Positions 33,984-43,233 of a stretch of 64,000 bases of DNA are shown piece after piece. Numbering within the stretch: position 1 is the stretch's first letter; every line of letters begins with the position of its first letter. The notes beneath the pieces were generated by a model. That model was not told the DNA's origin and ran no database searches. It saw only the letters and a program-made list of their open reading frames with translations. This DNA comes from Streptomyces violaceoruber (GTDB taxonomy: Bacteria > Actinomycetota > Actinomycetes > Streptomycetales > Streptomycetaceae). A program made the translations under genes and the position numbers. The stretch covers positions 1 through 64,000 of the forward strand of contig JODI01000044.1 in assembly GCA_000720805.1 (NCBI GenBank). The letters run 5' to 3'.

Positions 33984-35354
33984 TCAGTCTTCGTCGGCCT
34001 CATCGCCCCCGTCGCCCCCGTCGGCCCTGTCGTCCTCGCCACCCTTGCCCGGCCCCTTGTTGCCCGCACGCTGCCTCTTGTCCCCCTTCTGCTCCTCCCG
34101 GGTGACCGCCGTGACGGCCACGGTGGGGGAGGGAGCGGGTACGACGGGCAGGGCGGCGGCCCCCGACGGGGCGGCGCTCGGTGTCGGCGCGGGGGCCGTC
34201 GTGCCTGGGGCGGTGCCGCCGGGGCTGTCCGCGGTGCTGCGGCCCGGCGCGAAGAAGAGCATGCCGGCGAGCATCGCGGCCAGGAACACCACCACCCCGG
34301 CGACGATCCCCGCCACCCTCGGCCGCCGCCGGACGGCACCCCGCACCGCCGGCCCCTGCGGACGCCGGGCCGCACGCGGGCGGGACGCCGCCCGGCCGGC
34401 GGTCGACGGCAGGGCGTACGTCGTAGGAGGCCCGGACTCCGCCGGAACCGGGAACACCGGCGCGGCGGGCGCCGTCCTGGCTGACCTGGCTGACATGGCT
34501 GACGCGGCGGGCACCGCCGCCGGCGCGGGCAGCGGTTCGGGCCGCCCCTGCCACGCCCCGCCGCCGAACCACTCGGCGACCCGTTGCGCGGTCGGCCGGT
34601 CTTCGGGCTGCTTGGCGAGCAGGCCGAGGAGGTAGTTCTCGAAGGCGGGCGGGAGGGGGACGCCGAGCTGCCGGGGCGGCACGGGGGCGGAGTCGAGGTG
34701 CTGGTGCAGGATCGCCACCGCGCTGTCGGCCTGGAACGGCGGGCGACCGGTGAGGAGTTGGTACAGCACGCAGCCCAGCGCGTACACGTCGCAGGCCGGA
34801 CCGGCGGGCTGCCCGAGGGCCCGCTCGGGTGCGAGGTACAGGCTGGTGCCGACGATCTGCCCGGTCGTGGTGAGCGCGCCGGAAGGGTCGTCGACGAAGC
34901 GGGCGATGCCGAAGTCACCGATCTTCAGGGTGCCGTCGGCGTCCAGCAGGAGGTTGGCCGGCTTGATGTCGCGGTGCACGATGCCCTGCTGGTGGGCGGC
35001 GGCGAGCCCGGCGGCGGCCTGCGTGGCGATCCGGGCCACCTGCTCGGCGGGCAGCGGTCCGCCCGTGGAGAGCCGGCGGGCGAGACTGTCGCCGTCGACC
35101 AGTTCCATCACCAGGAAGAGCCGGCCGTCGTACTCGCCGAAGTCGTACACGCCCACCACATACGGGTGGTTGAGCCGCCCCGCGGTCTGCGCCTCCAGCC
35201 GGAAACGGGAGGTGGCGGTGGGATCGGAGTCGTGGGGGAGGAGAAGCTTGACGGCGACCGGCCTGCCGAGCGTCTCGTCGACGCCCCGCCAGACCTCCCC
35301 CATCGCACCGCGACCGATCGGATCGTGCAGCCGGTACCGGCCCGCTATGAGCAC
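33984..35354 (-). CDS. Membrane serine/threonine protein kinase
   Basis: Hanks-type kinase of 456 residues. The glycine loop is IGRGAMGEVW, the ATP-binding Lys is K36, the catalytic loop is HRDIKPANLL (Asp128, Lys130) and the metal site DFG begins at Asp146. GTSLYLAPERA follows in the activation segment. After the kinase domain (to about residue 270) comes a Pro/Ala-rich linker, one transmembrane helix (about 345-368) and a short external Pro/Ala/Thr-rich tail ending in acidic residues. There are no PASTA repeats, so the signal differs from that of PknB-type kinases. The GTG at 35354 follows GAGGATGAC. Confidence 0.92.
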   Translation of the reverse strand: MLIAGRYRLHDPIGRGAMGEVWRGVDETLGRPVAVKLLLPHDSDPTATSRFRLEAQTAGRLNHPYVVGVYDFGEYDGRLFLVMELVDGDSLARRLSTGGPLPAEQVARIATQAAAGLAAAHQQGIVHRDIKPANLLLDADGTLKIGDFGIARFVDDPSGALTTTGQIVGTSLYLAPERALGQPAGPACDVYALGCVLYQLLTGRPPFQADSAVAILHQHLDSAPVPPRQLGVPLPPAFENYLLGLLAKQPEDRPTAQRVAEWFGGGAWQGRPEPLPAPAAVPAASAMSARSARTAPAAPVFPVPAESGPPTTYALPSTAGRAASRPRAARRPQGPAVRGAVRRRPRVAGIVAGVVVFLAAMLAGMLFFAPGRSTADSPGGTAPGTTAPAPTPSAAPSGAAALPVVPAPSPTVAVTAVTREEQKGDKRQRAGNKGPGKGGEDDRADGGDGGDEADED

Positions 35355-35571
35355 CTGTTCGTCATCCTCATGCCGTAAGACGTGTCGATACGCCGTAGGA
35401 CGTGTCGATGGCCGCAGGCCGAACTCACCTCGTGGTGCGGTGATCGTGGGGGGTGCCGCAGCCGACCCAGACTACCGGCTGCCGGAGCGTCCAAATGACC
35501 CCCGCCCCTGGCAATCTGACGGTCCGTCAGCTATCGTCGCGCCGCCGTGCCGCATCGAAGGGGTGAGCGCC

Positions 35572-36060
35572 ATGCAGACCCGTCCCCAGTGCCCGCGACC
35601 GCAGGGGGAGCCCCGCTGGGTCGCGCTGTTCTACCGGCCGGACACGGCCGTGTGGCAGGTGGGAGCCCAGTCGCTCGACCGCTCACCGGTCCTGTACGCG
35701 CTCGGCGAGATGACCCAGACCCTGCGAGCCCGCGGCGACGAGGCGACCGTCGCGCTGTGGGGCCCCAAGGACGGGGACTGGCACCACTACGACGCCTCGC
35801 CGACCGCCACCGCCCCCGCGTCGGCCCCGCCCCGGGTGACGGCCGAGGAACCCGCCGAGGAACCGGCCGGCGAACCCACCAAGCTCGCGGAACGCATGCA
35901 CGACCGCCGCCACCAGGCCCTCATGGCGGGCCTCAGCAAGGCGGGCCTCTACGACCTCGCACCGGACGACGTGGCAGCCGTCCGCACCCTCGTCGACCAG
36001 CTCGACGAAACCACGATCCGTACCCTGACCCACTGGCTCGCCACCGCGGCCGATCGCTAG
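35572..36060 (+). CDS. Conserved hypothetical protein
   Basis: Unrecognised cytoplasmic protein of 162 residues. The N-terminal 75 residues look like a compact mixed domain (WVALFYRPDTAVWQVG, LGEMTQTLRARGDEATVALWGP). A Pro/Glu-rich linker follows, then a helical C-terminal domain (RMHDRRHQALMAGLSKAGLY, DLAPDDVAAVRTLVDQLDE). The ATG at 35572 follows GAAGGGG; a GTG at 35563 is possible. It is divergent from the kinase gene and could be connected with it, but nothing in the sequence shows this. Confidence 0.7.
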   Translation: MQTRPQCPRPQGEPRWVALFYRPDTAVWQVGAQSLDRSPVLYALGEMTQTLRARGDEATVALWGPKDGDWHHYDASPTATAPASAPPRVTAEEPAEEPAGEPTKLAERMHDRRHQALMAGLSKAGLYDLAPDDVAAVRTLVDQLDETTIRTLTHWLATAADR

Positions 36061-36106
36061 AGCCCTACCAGGCTACGTTCGCCCTGATGACGGCTACTCT
36101 TCCGGC

Positions 36107-36517
36107 GTGACCGATGAGAAGGACACGCGGACCGGCCCGATCTGGCGCGGGGCGCCGGACCTCGTGCGGTCCACCGTTGTGCTGCAATTCGTCGGCCTCG
36201 CTCTCTGCGGGGTTGTCGCCCTGGTGGCGTGGCCGTTCGGATGGCTGCCCGACTCCCATTTCATCGCCGTCATGACCGTTTTGTTCGCGGGGAAGCCCGC
36301 GGGCGATCTGTACCGCGAAGGGCCACCGCGTCGGCTCGCTGCCGCTGCCGCCCTGCTCGCGTTGACGACGGTGGGGCTGTTCGTTGCCGCGACAGCGGAC
36401 TGGGCCTTTCCGGTGGTGGCTGATCACCACCTTGGTTTCCTCGCGGGCTTCCTTGTCGGGACACCCGTGGGCGCGGCCGTGTTCGGTTGGTTCTACAGCA
36501 GGGCGAACGTTGCCTGA
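36107..36517 (+). CDS. Small membrane protein
   Basis: Hypothetical integral membrane protein of 136 residues with about four hydrophobic segments: near residues 22-45, 50-64, 78-97 and 106-130. It starts at a GTG 46 bp after the preceding gene, so co-transcription is possible. No motif identifies a function. Confidence 0.6.
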   Translation: MTDEKDTRTGPIWRGAPDLVRSTVVLQFVGLALCGVVALVAWPFGWLPDSHFIAVMTVLFAGKPAGDLYREGPPRRLAAAAALLALTTVGLFVAATADWAFPVVADHHLGFLAGFLVGTPVGAAVFGWFYSRANVA

Positions 36518-36727
36518 TGCGGCACTGGCTGTACCGACTCGGGCGGGCGAGCCGCAGCTGTGACCGGTCGCGGTTGCGGGCGATTGAGCGGGGTGGTTTC
36601 GCTGCTCGCGCGGTTGCTGGTCAGGCAGGTGGGCGGGTTCTGTCCGCGATGGTCCGGGCCGGGTGTCAGCCCTGCCGCTGAGGTTCCTCGCGGTGACGGC
36701 CGTGCTCCACGGGCGCTCGGCCATCGC

Positions 36728-37276
36728 TCACAGCTTCAGCACCAACCGCTCTCCTTCCGGTGCGCGCGAGACGCAGGACAGCATGGCGCCGGCCGCACGT
36801 TCGGTGGCCGTGAGCCGACGGTCACGATGATCGACCTGGCCGTGGGCCACCCGTACCCGGCAGGTGCCGCAGAACCCCTGGCGGCAGGAGAACGGCAGGT
36901 CCGGCAGGGCCTCGTGGAGAACATCCAGGGCGGAGCGGTCGTACGGCACCGGCAGAACCCGTCCGGTGTCGCCCAGCTGGAGTTCGAAGGGACGGCCGTC
37001 CGTGATCGGGGCCGGGGTGAAACGCTCGAAGTGCAGGGATGACGCCCGGCTGCCACCGAACGCGCGCCGATGGCACCAGCCGTCTCCACGGCAAGCTCCG
37101 CGTCGAGATCGCCGATCGCCACGGCGGCTCCGGCCACGGCGAGCCGGGCTGCGACGGCACGCCCGATTCCGCGGCCCGGCCCCGGTGACCGCGATCACTC
37201 GGCCGGTCAGCGGTTCTGTGCGGGAGAGCCTGTCGCGCTCTCTCCGGCTGAACGTGTGCGGGTATGGCTGCGGCAC
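36728..37276 (-). pseudogene. SDR fragment joined to a ferredoxin-domain fragment
   Basis: Two gene remnants appear fused by deletion. From about 37215 down to 37045 lies the N-terminus of a short-chain dehydrogenase (TGRVIAVTGAG, then in a shifted frame GIGRAVAARLAVAGAAVAIGD and ELAVETAGAIGARSV). From about 37040 to 36728 lies the C-terminal third of a PDR/VanB-type oxidoreductase: FERFTPAPITDGRPFEL, the [2Fe-2S] cysteines in SCRQGFCGTCRV, and SCVSRAPEGERLVLKL before the stop. The ferredoxin part is intact in frame, but the FMN and NAD domains are missing. One continuous frame of 182 codons spans both, but it is unlikely to give a functional enzyme. Confidence 0.7.
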
Positions 37277-37333
37277 CGGTCCAGGTCGTTGACCGAGATC
37301 CGGCGGAACCCGGACGCTTTCGGATCCTTCACG

Positions 37334-37385
37334 CCGGCTGAGAGAACCGGCTGAGAGAACCGGTTGAGAGAACCGGCTGAGAGAA
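37334..37385. repeat. 13-bp tandem repeat, four copies
   Basis: CCGGCTGAGAGAA occurs four times in direct succession, with one T substitution in the third copy. It lies 17 bp from the stop of the glycosyltransferase gene, between it and the SDR/ferredoxin remnant. Confidence 0.9.
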
Positions 37386-37402
37386 CACGAGACCCGAGGC
37401 GA

Positions 37403-38155
37403 TCAGCTGTCGTACTGCCACCGCAGCGACGCCAGTGCCCGTGCCCGTGCCTCCACGACCGTCATCCGGGCCGCGCGTTCCTCGGGGTCGACGTGGGAGG
37501 CCTGGCCGGTCATCTGGCCGTCCCACTTGCGGTAGAGAAGCCCGACCTGCCGGGAGAACCAGCCCCGGCTCACGGAGTTCAGCGCGAGCAGCAGGCCGGT
37601 GTCCTCGGACGCGGGCAGGGCCATCCAGCCGCCGAGGGCCACCAGGAGGTCCCGGCGGACACAGAGGGTCGCCGGGTGCACCGGGGCGCGGAAGCCGTTC
37701 GCCTTCCAGAAGGCGAGGACCGCACCGCGGGCGATGGGCCCGTGCTCGGGATCCCCGGGGAAGCTGACCGTGGAGCCGTCGGGCAGGTGGTCCAGTGCGC
37801 GGGAGGTCGCCCATCCGAGGTCGCGGTCGGCTTCGAGGGCGGCCAGGTCGCGGGCCAGGGCGCCGGGGGCGAGCCGGTCGTCGGCGTCCAGGATCTTCAC
37901 GTACTCGCCGTCGACATGCCCGAGCGCGATGGTGCGGGCGACTCCGGGGCCGCCGGGCCGGCCCTGCCGGAACGTGATCCGGGGGTCGTCGGGGACGTAC
38001 GGGGCGACGGCGTCCGTCCTGCCGTCCTCCTGGATCACCCAGTGCCACTCCCAGCCGTCGGGTAACTCCTGCGCGCACAGCGAGGCGTGGGCCTCCCGAA
38101 GGAAGCGGGCCGAGGGAGCGTGGACAGCGGTGACGACGACGACGCGCCTGGTCAC
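37403..38155 (-). CDS. Glycosyltransferase family 2 protein
   Basis: GT-A fold glycosyltransferase of about 250 residues. It has the N-terminal nucleotide-sugar binding region (VVVVTAVHAPSARFLREA), WHWVIQEDGRTDAV, and the metal-binding DxD as KILDADDRL at about residues 92-100. RAPVHPATLCVRRDLLVALGG and LPASEDTGLLLAL match acceptor-side motifs of the family. No transmembrane helix is visible, so it is probably soluble. The GTG at 38155 was chosen because AAGGTGG lies 8 nt upstream; longer in-frame readings to 38209 are possible. Sugar donor and acceptor are unknown. Confidence 0.82.
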   Translation of the reverse strand: MTRRVVVVTAVHAPSARFLREAHASLCAQELPDGWEWHWVIQEDGRTDAVAPYVPDDPRITFRQGRPGGPGVARTIALGHVDGEYVKILDADDRLAPGALARDLAALEADRDLGWATSRALDHLPDGSTVSFPGDPEHGPIARGAVLAFWKANGFRAPVHPATLCVRRDLLVALGGWMALPASEDTGLLLALNSVSRGWFSRQVGLLYRKWDGQMTGQASHVDPEERAARMTVVEARARALASLRWQYDS

Positions 38156-38509
38156 GGCAGTATCCACCACCTTTCCGAAGCGGCGCCGGGGCCGCAGTGA
38201 GCGGGACACGCAAAGGCCCGACCGCTGGCGACGGGGGATGCACCAGCGATCGGGCTATGGCCAAGACTAACAACGCCGCTTGTCCGGCGGGAGCCGACTG
38301 CTGAGCCGTAACGCTGAGTTGTGATCGGGATCACGTGTCGACCACCTGTCGGAGGCGGCCGAACGGGGTCCGCCGCGACCGGCACGCCGAGCCCACGTCC
38401 CTTCCCGCACGGCGGCTCGCCCCGGTCACTTCCCGCACCACCGACTCGCTTCCGTCACTTCCCGCCCGGCGGTTGGCCCCGTCACTTCTCGCACAGCGAC
38501 TCGCTCCCG
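38156..38509. other. Intergenic region with tandem repeat
   Basis: Between the glycosyltransferase start and the stop of the STAND protein gene. The left 170 bp likely holds the glycosyltransferase promoter; TTGTGATCGGGATCACG near 38319 includes a short inverted repeat, GTGATC/GATCAC. The right part is the 28-bp repeat array. No gene seen. Confidence 0.5.
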
Positions 38510-38531
38510 TCACTTCCCGCACGGAGGCTCG
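38397..38531. repeat. About 28-bp tandem repeat, five copies, overlapping a stop codon
   Basis: Units of the type GTCACTTCCCGCAC followed by about 14 variable bases of the pattern CGACTCGCTCC. The last unit (from 38509) contains the stop codon of the minus-strand STAND-WD40 gene; the other four lie downstream of that gene. Confidence 0.85.
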
Positions 38532-41500
38532 TAGGAGAGCCGGGGCAGGTACTCGTGCCACTTGTCGGACGTCAGTACGCCCCGCGTGGTCGAGCAGATC
38601 CGGGCGATGGCGTCGTCGACGTCCAGATTCCACAGCCGTACGGTGTCCGCGCCGCTGGAGACCCCGAGCATCTGGCTCCTGGGGCTGAACGACAGGAAGT
38701 TGCCCGTCTTGGAGTTGGGGCTCATCGACTGCCCGATGGGGCCGGCGTCGGCGGGGTGGGCGACGTCCCACAGCCGGACCGTGTTGTCGTTGCCGCCGCT
38801 GGCGAGGGTGCGGCCGTCCCGGCTGAACGTCAGCGACACCACCGCCTCGGTGTGGCCGGTGAGTGGGGAGCCCAGCGGGCTCGCGTCGCGGACGTCGGTG
38901 ACGTCCCAGAGCCGCACGGAGTCGTCGTCGCTGCCGCTGGCCAGCGTCCCGCCGTCCGGGCTGAACGCGAGCACGTTGACCGGGCCGGCGTGCCCGGTGA
39001 GCGGTGCGCCCAGGAGGGTGGTGCGACGGGGATCGGTCACGTTCCACAGCCGGACCGAGCCGTCCGCGCTGCCGCTGGCGAGGGTCTTGCCGTCGGAGCT
39101 GAAGACGAGGGCGTTGACGTACCCCTTGTGGCCGGTGAGGGGTGCGCGGAACGGGACCACGTGGGAGGGGTCGGACACGTTCCACAACTGGATGGTGCGG
39201 TCGTCGTAGGCGGTGGCCAGCGTGCGCCCGTCCGGGCTGTAGGCCAGCGCGTCCGGGCCCATGAACCGGGTCCGCAGTTCGGTGGGCGGCCCGTGCTTGA
39301 CGGGGTGGGAGGGGTCGCTGATGTCCCACAGGTACACCGCGCGGTTGTCCGTGAGCACCACGAGGGTGCGGCCGTCGGGGGAGAACGCCAGCGAACGCAG
39401 GCCCCCGTCCCCGGGCATGAACGGCGAGCCCAGCGCCACGGGCCGGCCGGGGTTCTGCACGTTCCACAGCCGGATCCGTCCGTCGCGCCCCGCGGTGGCC
39501 AGCACCTTTCCGTCCGGGCGGAACGCCCCGCTGCGGCCGACCATGTCACCCTGCGGGATCGACCACAGCCGGACCTTGCTGTCGCCGCTGCCGGTGGCCA
39601 GGGTCCGGCCGTCGGGGCTGAAGCCCAGGGCGTACATCTCACCGCTGCTGCCTGCGAGCGGTTCGCCTACCTGCGAGGGATACGCCGGATCGCTCACGTT
39701 CCACAGGCTCGCCGTGCTGTCCGCGCTGGCCGCCGCCAGCATCGTCCCGTCCGGACTGAAGGCCACCGACCACACCGGACCGGTGTGCCCGGTCAGCGGC
39801 GGGCCGAGCGGGGCGGCCCGCGCCGGGTCGGACACGTCCCACAGTCGTACGGTGTCGTCCGTGCTGCCGCTGGCGAGCGTCCGGCCGTCCGGGCTGAAGG
39901 CGACGGAGTGCACGGTGCCGGTGTGCCCGGTCAGCACGGTGTCGACCGGCTCCGGACGCCGTGGGTCGGTCGTGTCCCACAGCAGGACCGTGTTGTCGTC
40001 GCCCCCGGCGGCCAGCGTCCGCCCGTCGGGACTGAACGCCACCGACCGCACCGCGGCCCGGTGCCCGGTCAGCGTCTTCAGAGCGCGGGGCGCCCGCGGA
40101 TCGTGGACGTCCCACAGCCGTACGGTGTGGTCCTCGCCGGCGGAGGCCAGCGTGCGCCCGTCCGGGCTGAAGGCGACCAGGTAGATCGTGCCCTCGTGCC
40201 CGGCCAGCGGCGCGCCGAGCGGGCGCGGGTGAGCGGGGTCCCGTACGTCCCACAGCCGGATCGTGCCGTCGTCCGCCGCGCTGGCGAGGGTCTCGCCGTC
40301 CGGGCTGAAGACCGCGCTGCTCACCCAGCTGGTGTGGCCGGTCAGCGGCCCGCCCAACGGCTTGGGGCGGGACGGGTCGGCCACGTCCCACAGCCGGACC
40401 GTGCGGTCGTAGCTGGCGGTGGCCAGGAGCTTGCCGTCCGGGCTGAAGGAGGTGAGGTAGACGGCACCGGTGTGGCCGAGCAGGGGCGTGGCCAGCGGGG
40501 CGTTCACGATCGAGACCAGACGGTTGTTGGTGCCCTCGTCGTCGGGGCGCAGCCGGTGGGCGACCAGGTCGAGCTGGGCCGACAGCGACGGGTCCGTGTA
40601 CTGGACGCGGTCGGCCTCCGCGACCACCTGCTCGAACACCGCGTCGTTGCGCTGCTGCCAGGCGACCACCGCCGAACCGACGGCCACGATCGCCAGTACG
40701 ACCAGCGCCGCCACCGCGCTGCGGCTGATCCACACGGTCCGCTTGCGCAGCCGTCCCGAGGCGGCCAGGAAATCCACCGCGCAGCGGGTCAGGAAGGTGT
40801 CACCGGCGGACCGGGCCCAGCCGTGCGCCTGCTCCAGCCGGGAGCCCCGGTAGAGCAGGGAACTGTCCCGGTGCGAGCCCTCCCAGGCCCGGGCGTCCTC
40901 CTCCAGCCGCTGACGCAGCAGGTTGCCGCTGCGGTCCTCGTCGATCCAGTCGCGCAGCCGGGGCCAGGCGTGCAGCAGTGCCTCATGGGTGATCTCGACG
41001 GTCTCCGCGTCGAGCGTCACCAGCCGGGCCCGCACCAGCGCCTCGAGCGACTCCTCCGTCTTGCCCGGATCCGTCGACTCCTCCGCCAGCTGCCGTCGGG
41101 TACCCCGTCGCCGGGTGGCCTGCGTGTCCTCGCCCAGCCGGACAAGCCGCAGCAGCAGCACCCGTGCGGCCGTCCGCGCCGCCGGGTCCAGCCCCGACCA
41201 GGCCCGCTCGGCCGTCGCCGCCACCGCGCCCTGGATCCCGCCCGCCGCCCGGTACCCGGCCAGCGTCAGCCGCCCCGCCTTGCGCCGCTGCCAAGTGGCC
41301 AGCAGCGCGTGCGACATCAGCGGCAGCACCCCGGCGTCATGCGCCCCGCGCGGCCCGTCGGCGCTCACCTCCCGCACGATCAGCTCCGCCAGCCCCGGCT
41401 CCAACTCCAGCCCCACCGCCTTGGCCGGCCCGGTCACCGCCTCCCGCAACTCAGCGGTGGTGAGGGGCCCGAGCACCATCTGCCGGTGCTGGAGCGCGTC

Positions 41501-42643
41501 GGCCAGTTCGGGGTGCGCGAGGCACTGCTCGTAGAAGTCGGCCCGAATCCCGAGGACCACCAGCACGGGGGCGGCCTCACCGGGCCCGGAGGGCGTCGAG
41601 GCGGCGTGCAGCGTCTGGATGAAGGCCCGCCGGTCGGCCTCGTCGGAGCAGAGAGTGAACGCTTCTTCAAGCTGGTCCACGATGACCACGGCCGGCCCGC
41701 CGGACGGGGACTCCTGCCGGGCCCACTCGGCGAAGGCGTCCTTCACGGAGCGGGCGAAGGGGGCGGGGGACTGGGTGCCGGAGGCGGCGTCCCCCGCGTC
41801 GGCGAAGGACGACGACCCCCCGCCCTCCGCGCCCAGACCGATGCCCCCCGCGCCGGCGAAGGAGCCCCTGCCCTCCGCGCCGAAGGCGGTGTCGTCCTCC
41901 GTACCGTCGAGAGCGAGGTCCCCGAGCCCGGGAACACGACGGACCAGTTCCTTGACCGGATCGGCCCCCGGAACCAGCTGGAGAACGGGCCGGGGCAGGG
42001 CCGCCCCCTCACCGCCGCCGAGCACCCCCTCCCGCACCGCGGGCACCAGCCCGGCGTTCAACAGGGACGACTTCCCCGCCCCGGAGGCTCCCACGAGCAT
42101 GACCAGCCCACCGGTCGGCTCCGCCGTCCGCAGCAGCGCGACGAGCGCGTCCGTACTCCGCTCCCGCCCGAAGAACCACCGCGCGTCCTGCTGCCGGTAG
42201 GAGGCGAGCCCGCGGTACGGACACACACCACCGGCGAGTGCGGAGGCGACGGCATCGGTTTTCGCCCCCTGCTCCTGCTCCCGCACCGTCTCCGCGGCGC
42301 CCACCGGATCGGCCACGGCCCGCTCCCACAGCCGCTGCCACTGGGCGAGGTCGTACAGCCCGGTGGACACGGGCGCGGGCCGCGCCCGCCGCGCCTGGGG
42401 TATCAGCACCTGCAGCACGGCCGTGAGGGCGGCGAACTGCGCCGGCACGTTCTTGGCCCGCCGCCAGTCACTGATCCGCTGGGCCGACACCCGCACGGGC
42501 CGCCCGCGCTCATCGACCCGCTGGAGTCGTACGACCGCCTCGGCGACGCTCTTCAGGGGAGGGTTGCCGGCCTCCTTGTACAGCAGCGCCAGACGCTCCG
42601 CGAAGGCCGTGCGTGCCCCTGAGTCGGAACTCAAGGTGTCCAC
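38510..42643 (-). CDS. HTH-STAND NTPase with 14 WD40 repeats
   Basis: Very large protein of 1377 residues. Residues 1-85 look like a helix-turn-helix segment (KSVAEAVVRLQRVDERG, VSAQRISDWRRAKNVPAQF). The novel-STAND type NTPase follows, with CPYRGLASYRQQDARWFFGRE, Walker A GASGAGKSSLLNAGL, Walker B VVIVDQLEEAFTL, and ITHEALLHAWPRL. A transmembrane helix (about residues 665-690) precedes 14 WD40 repeats, each with FSPDGRTLASG and RLWDV-type ends, enough for two seven-bladed propellers. STAND proteins are signal-triggered switches; some bacterial relatives act in phage defence, but no effector domain is visible here. GTG start behind AGGAAG. The stop lies in a repeat unit. Confidence 0.92.
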   Translation of the reverse strand: MDTLSSDSGARTAFAERLALLYKEAGNPPLKSVAEAVVRLQRVDERGRPVRVSAQRISDWRRAKNVPAQFAALTAVLQVLIPQARRARPAPVSTGLYDLAQWQRLWERAVADPVGAAETVREQEQGAKTDAVASALAGGVCPYRGLASYRQQDARWFFGRERSTDALVALLRTAEPTGGLVMLVGASGAGKSSLLNAGLVPAVREGVLGGGEGAALPRPVLQLVPGADPVKELVRRVPGLGDLALDGTEDDTAFGAEGRGSFAGAGGIGLGAEGGGSSSFADAGDAASGTQSPAPFARSVKDAFAEWARQESPSGGPAVVIVDQLEEAFTLCSDEADRRAFIQTLHAASTPSGPGEAAPVLVVLGIRADFYEQCLAHPELADALQHRQMVLGPLTTAELREAVTGPAKAVGLELEPGLAELIVREVSADGPRGAHDAGVLPLMSHALLATWQRRKAGRLTLAGYRAAGGIQGAVAATAERAWSGLDPAARTAARVLLLRLVRLGEDTQATRRRGTRRQLAEESTDPGKTEESLEALVRARLVTLDAETVEITHEALLHAWPRLRDWIDEDRSGNLLRQRLEEDARAWEGSHRDSSLLYRGSRLEQAHGWARSAGDTFLTRCAVDFLAASGRLRKRTVWISRSAVAALVVLAIVAVGSAVVAWQQRNDAVFEQVVAEADRVQYTDPSLSAQLDLVAHRLRPDDEGTNNRLVSIVNAPLATPLLGHTGAVYLTSFSPDGKLLATASYDRTVRLWDVADPSRPKPLGGPLTGHTSWVSSAVFSPDGETLASAADDGTIRLWDVRDPAHPRPLGAPLAGHEGTIYLVAFSPDGRTLASAGEDHTVRLWDVHDPRAPRALKTLTGHRAAVRSVAFSPDGRTLAAGGDDNTVLLWDTTDPRRPEPVDTVLTGHTGTVHSVAFSPDGRTLASGSTDDTVRLWDVSDPARAAPLGPPLTGHTGPVWSVAFSPDGTMLAAASADSTASLWNVSDPAYPSQVGEPLAGSSGEMYALGFSPDGRTLATGSGDSKVRLWSIPQGDMVGRSGAFRPDGKVLATAGRDGRIRLWNVQNPGRPVALGSPFMPGDGGLRSLAFSPDGRTLVVLTDNRAVYLWDISDPSHPVKHGPPTELRTRFMGPDALAYSPDGRTLATAYDDRTIQLWNVSDPSHVVPFRAPLTGHKGYVNALVFSSDGKTLASGSADGSVRLWNVTDPRRTTLLGAPLTGHAGPVNVLAFSPDGGTLASGSDDDSVRLWDVTDVRDASPLGSPLTGHTEAVVSLTFSRDGRTLASGGNDNTVRLWDVAHPADAGPIGQSMSPNSKTGNFLSFSPRSQMLGVSSGADTVRLWNLDVDDAIARICSTTRGVLTSDKWHEYLPRLSYEPPCGK

Positions 42644-43213
42644 CCCTTACTTCCTGCGCGCGTGAACGTCCGGACCGGAAAACCCACTTTATACGGCTGA
42701 CCTGCGAGGACGTGCTCCGGTGGACACCGGAACCTCCTCGCCCGGATCCTCAACTGGCAGGATCAGCCCGTAACAGCGCGGCAACCGGACGTCACCAGGA
42801 CAGGCCACCAGCTCAGCGCTCGGCGGGACACGGCACGGCATCGCACGCTGACGACCGGCCTGTGCCGGAGCGACGGGACGACGCCACCGCACTTCCCGGC
42901 CGAGCCCGAGAGATCCGTGGAGATCAGGCACCTGTCGCCGATCCACGCCCGCCCGGATCGGATCTAAGCGTCCGCACTGTCCGGCACCGGTCCCCACGAG
43001 GGGAGGGACCGGCGCCGGACCACTCTTCAGCTGCCTGTGATCCATCCCAGACTCATTCCCGTACCGCTTCCTGGCAACGCATCGGACCCGCCCCCCGTTT
43101 CCGGAGGCCGGGTCTGACTTGCTGCATTCCGTCTGCCGATGGGCGAACGGCCGTCGCGCCGCCCCCTGGAGGCAGCAACCGGGCGCCCCTTGGAGGCAGC
43201 AACCGGCCGCCCC
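42644..43213. other. Long intergenic region
   Basis: 570 bp without a supported gene, between the upstream end of the STAND gene and the 3' end of a small minus-strand gene. It contains a terminator-like hairpin at 42981-43018 and a 3'-end repeat from 43160. Open frames in this stretch show no family pattern and have poor codon usage. Confidence 0.5.
42981..43018. terminator. 14-bp hairpin with one mismatch
   Basis: CCGGCACCGGTCCC at 42981-42994 pairs with GGGACCGGCGCCGG at 43005-43018, one mismatch, 10-nt loop. It is isolated in the intergenic region and could terminate transcription from either side. Confidence 0.5.
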
Positions 43214-43233
43214 CTAAAGACGCAGCAACCGCT
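43160..43233. repeat. 24-26 bp tandem repeat, three copies, overlapping a stop codon
   Basis: Units of the form GAGGCAGCAACCGGCCGCCCC occur three times. The right-hand unit is the end of the minus-strand gene 43214-43561, including its stop; the other two lie just beyond it. Confidence 0.75.

Noticed and set aside
38321..42622. Long plus-strand open frame opposite the STAND-WD40 gene
   Set aside because: Regular antisense of WD40 repeats gives a repetitive frame; the minus strand has clear Walker motifs and WD repeats.
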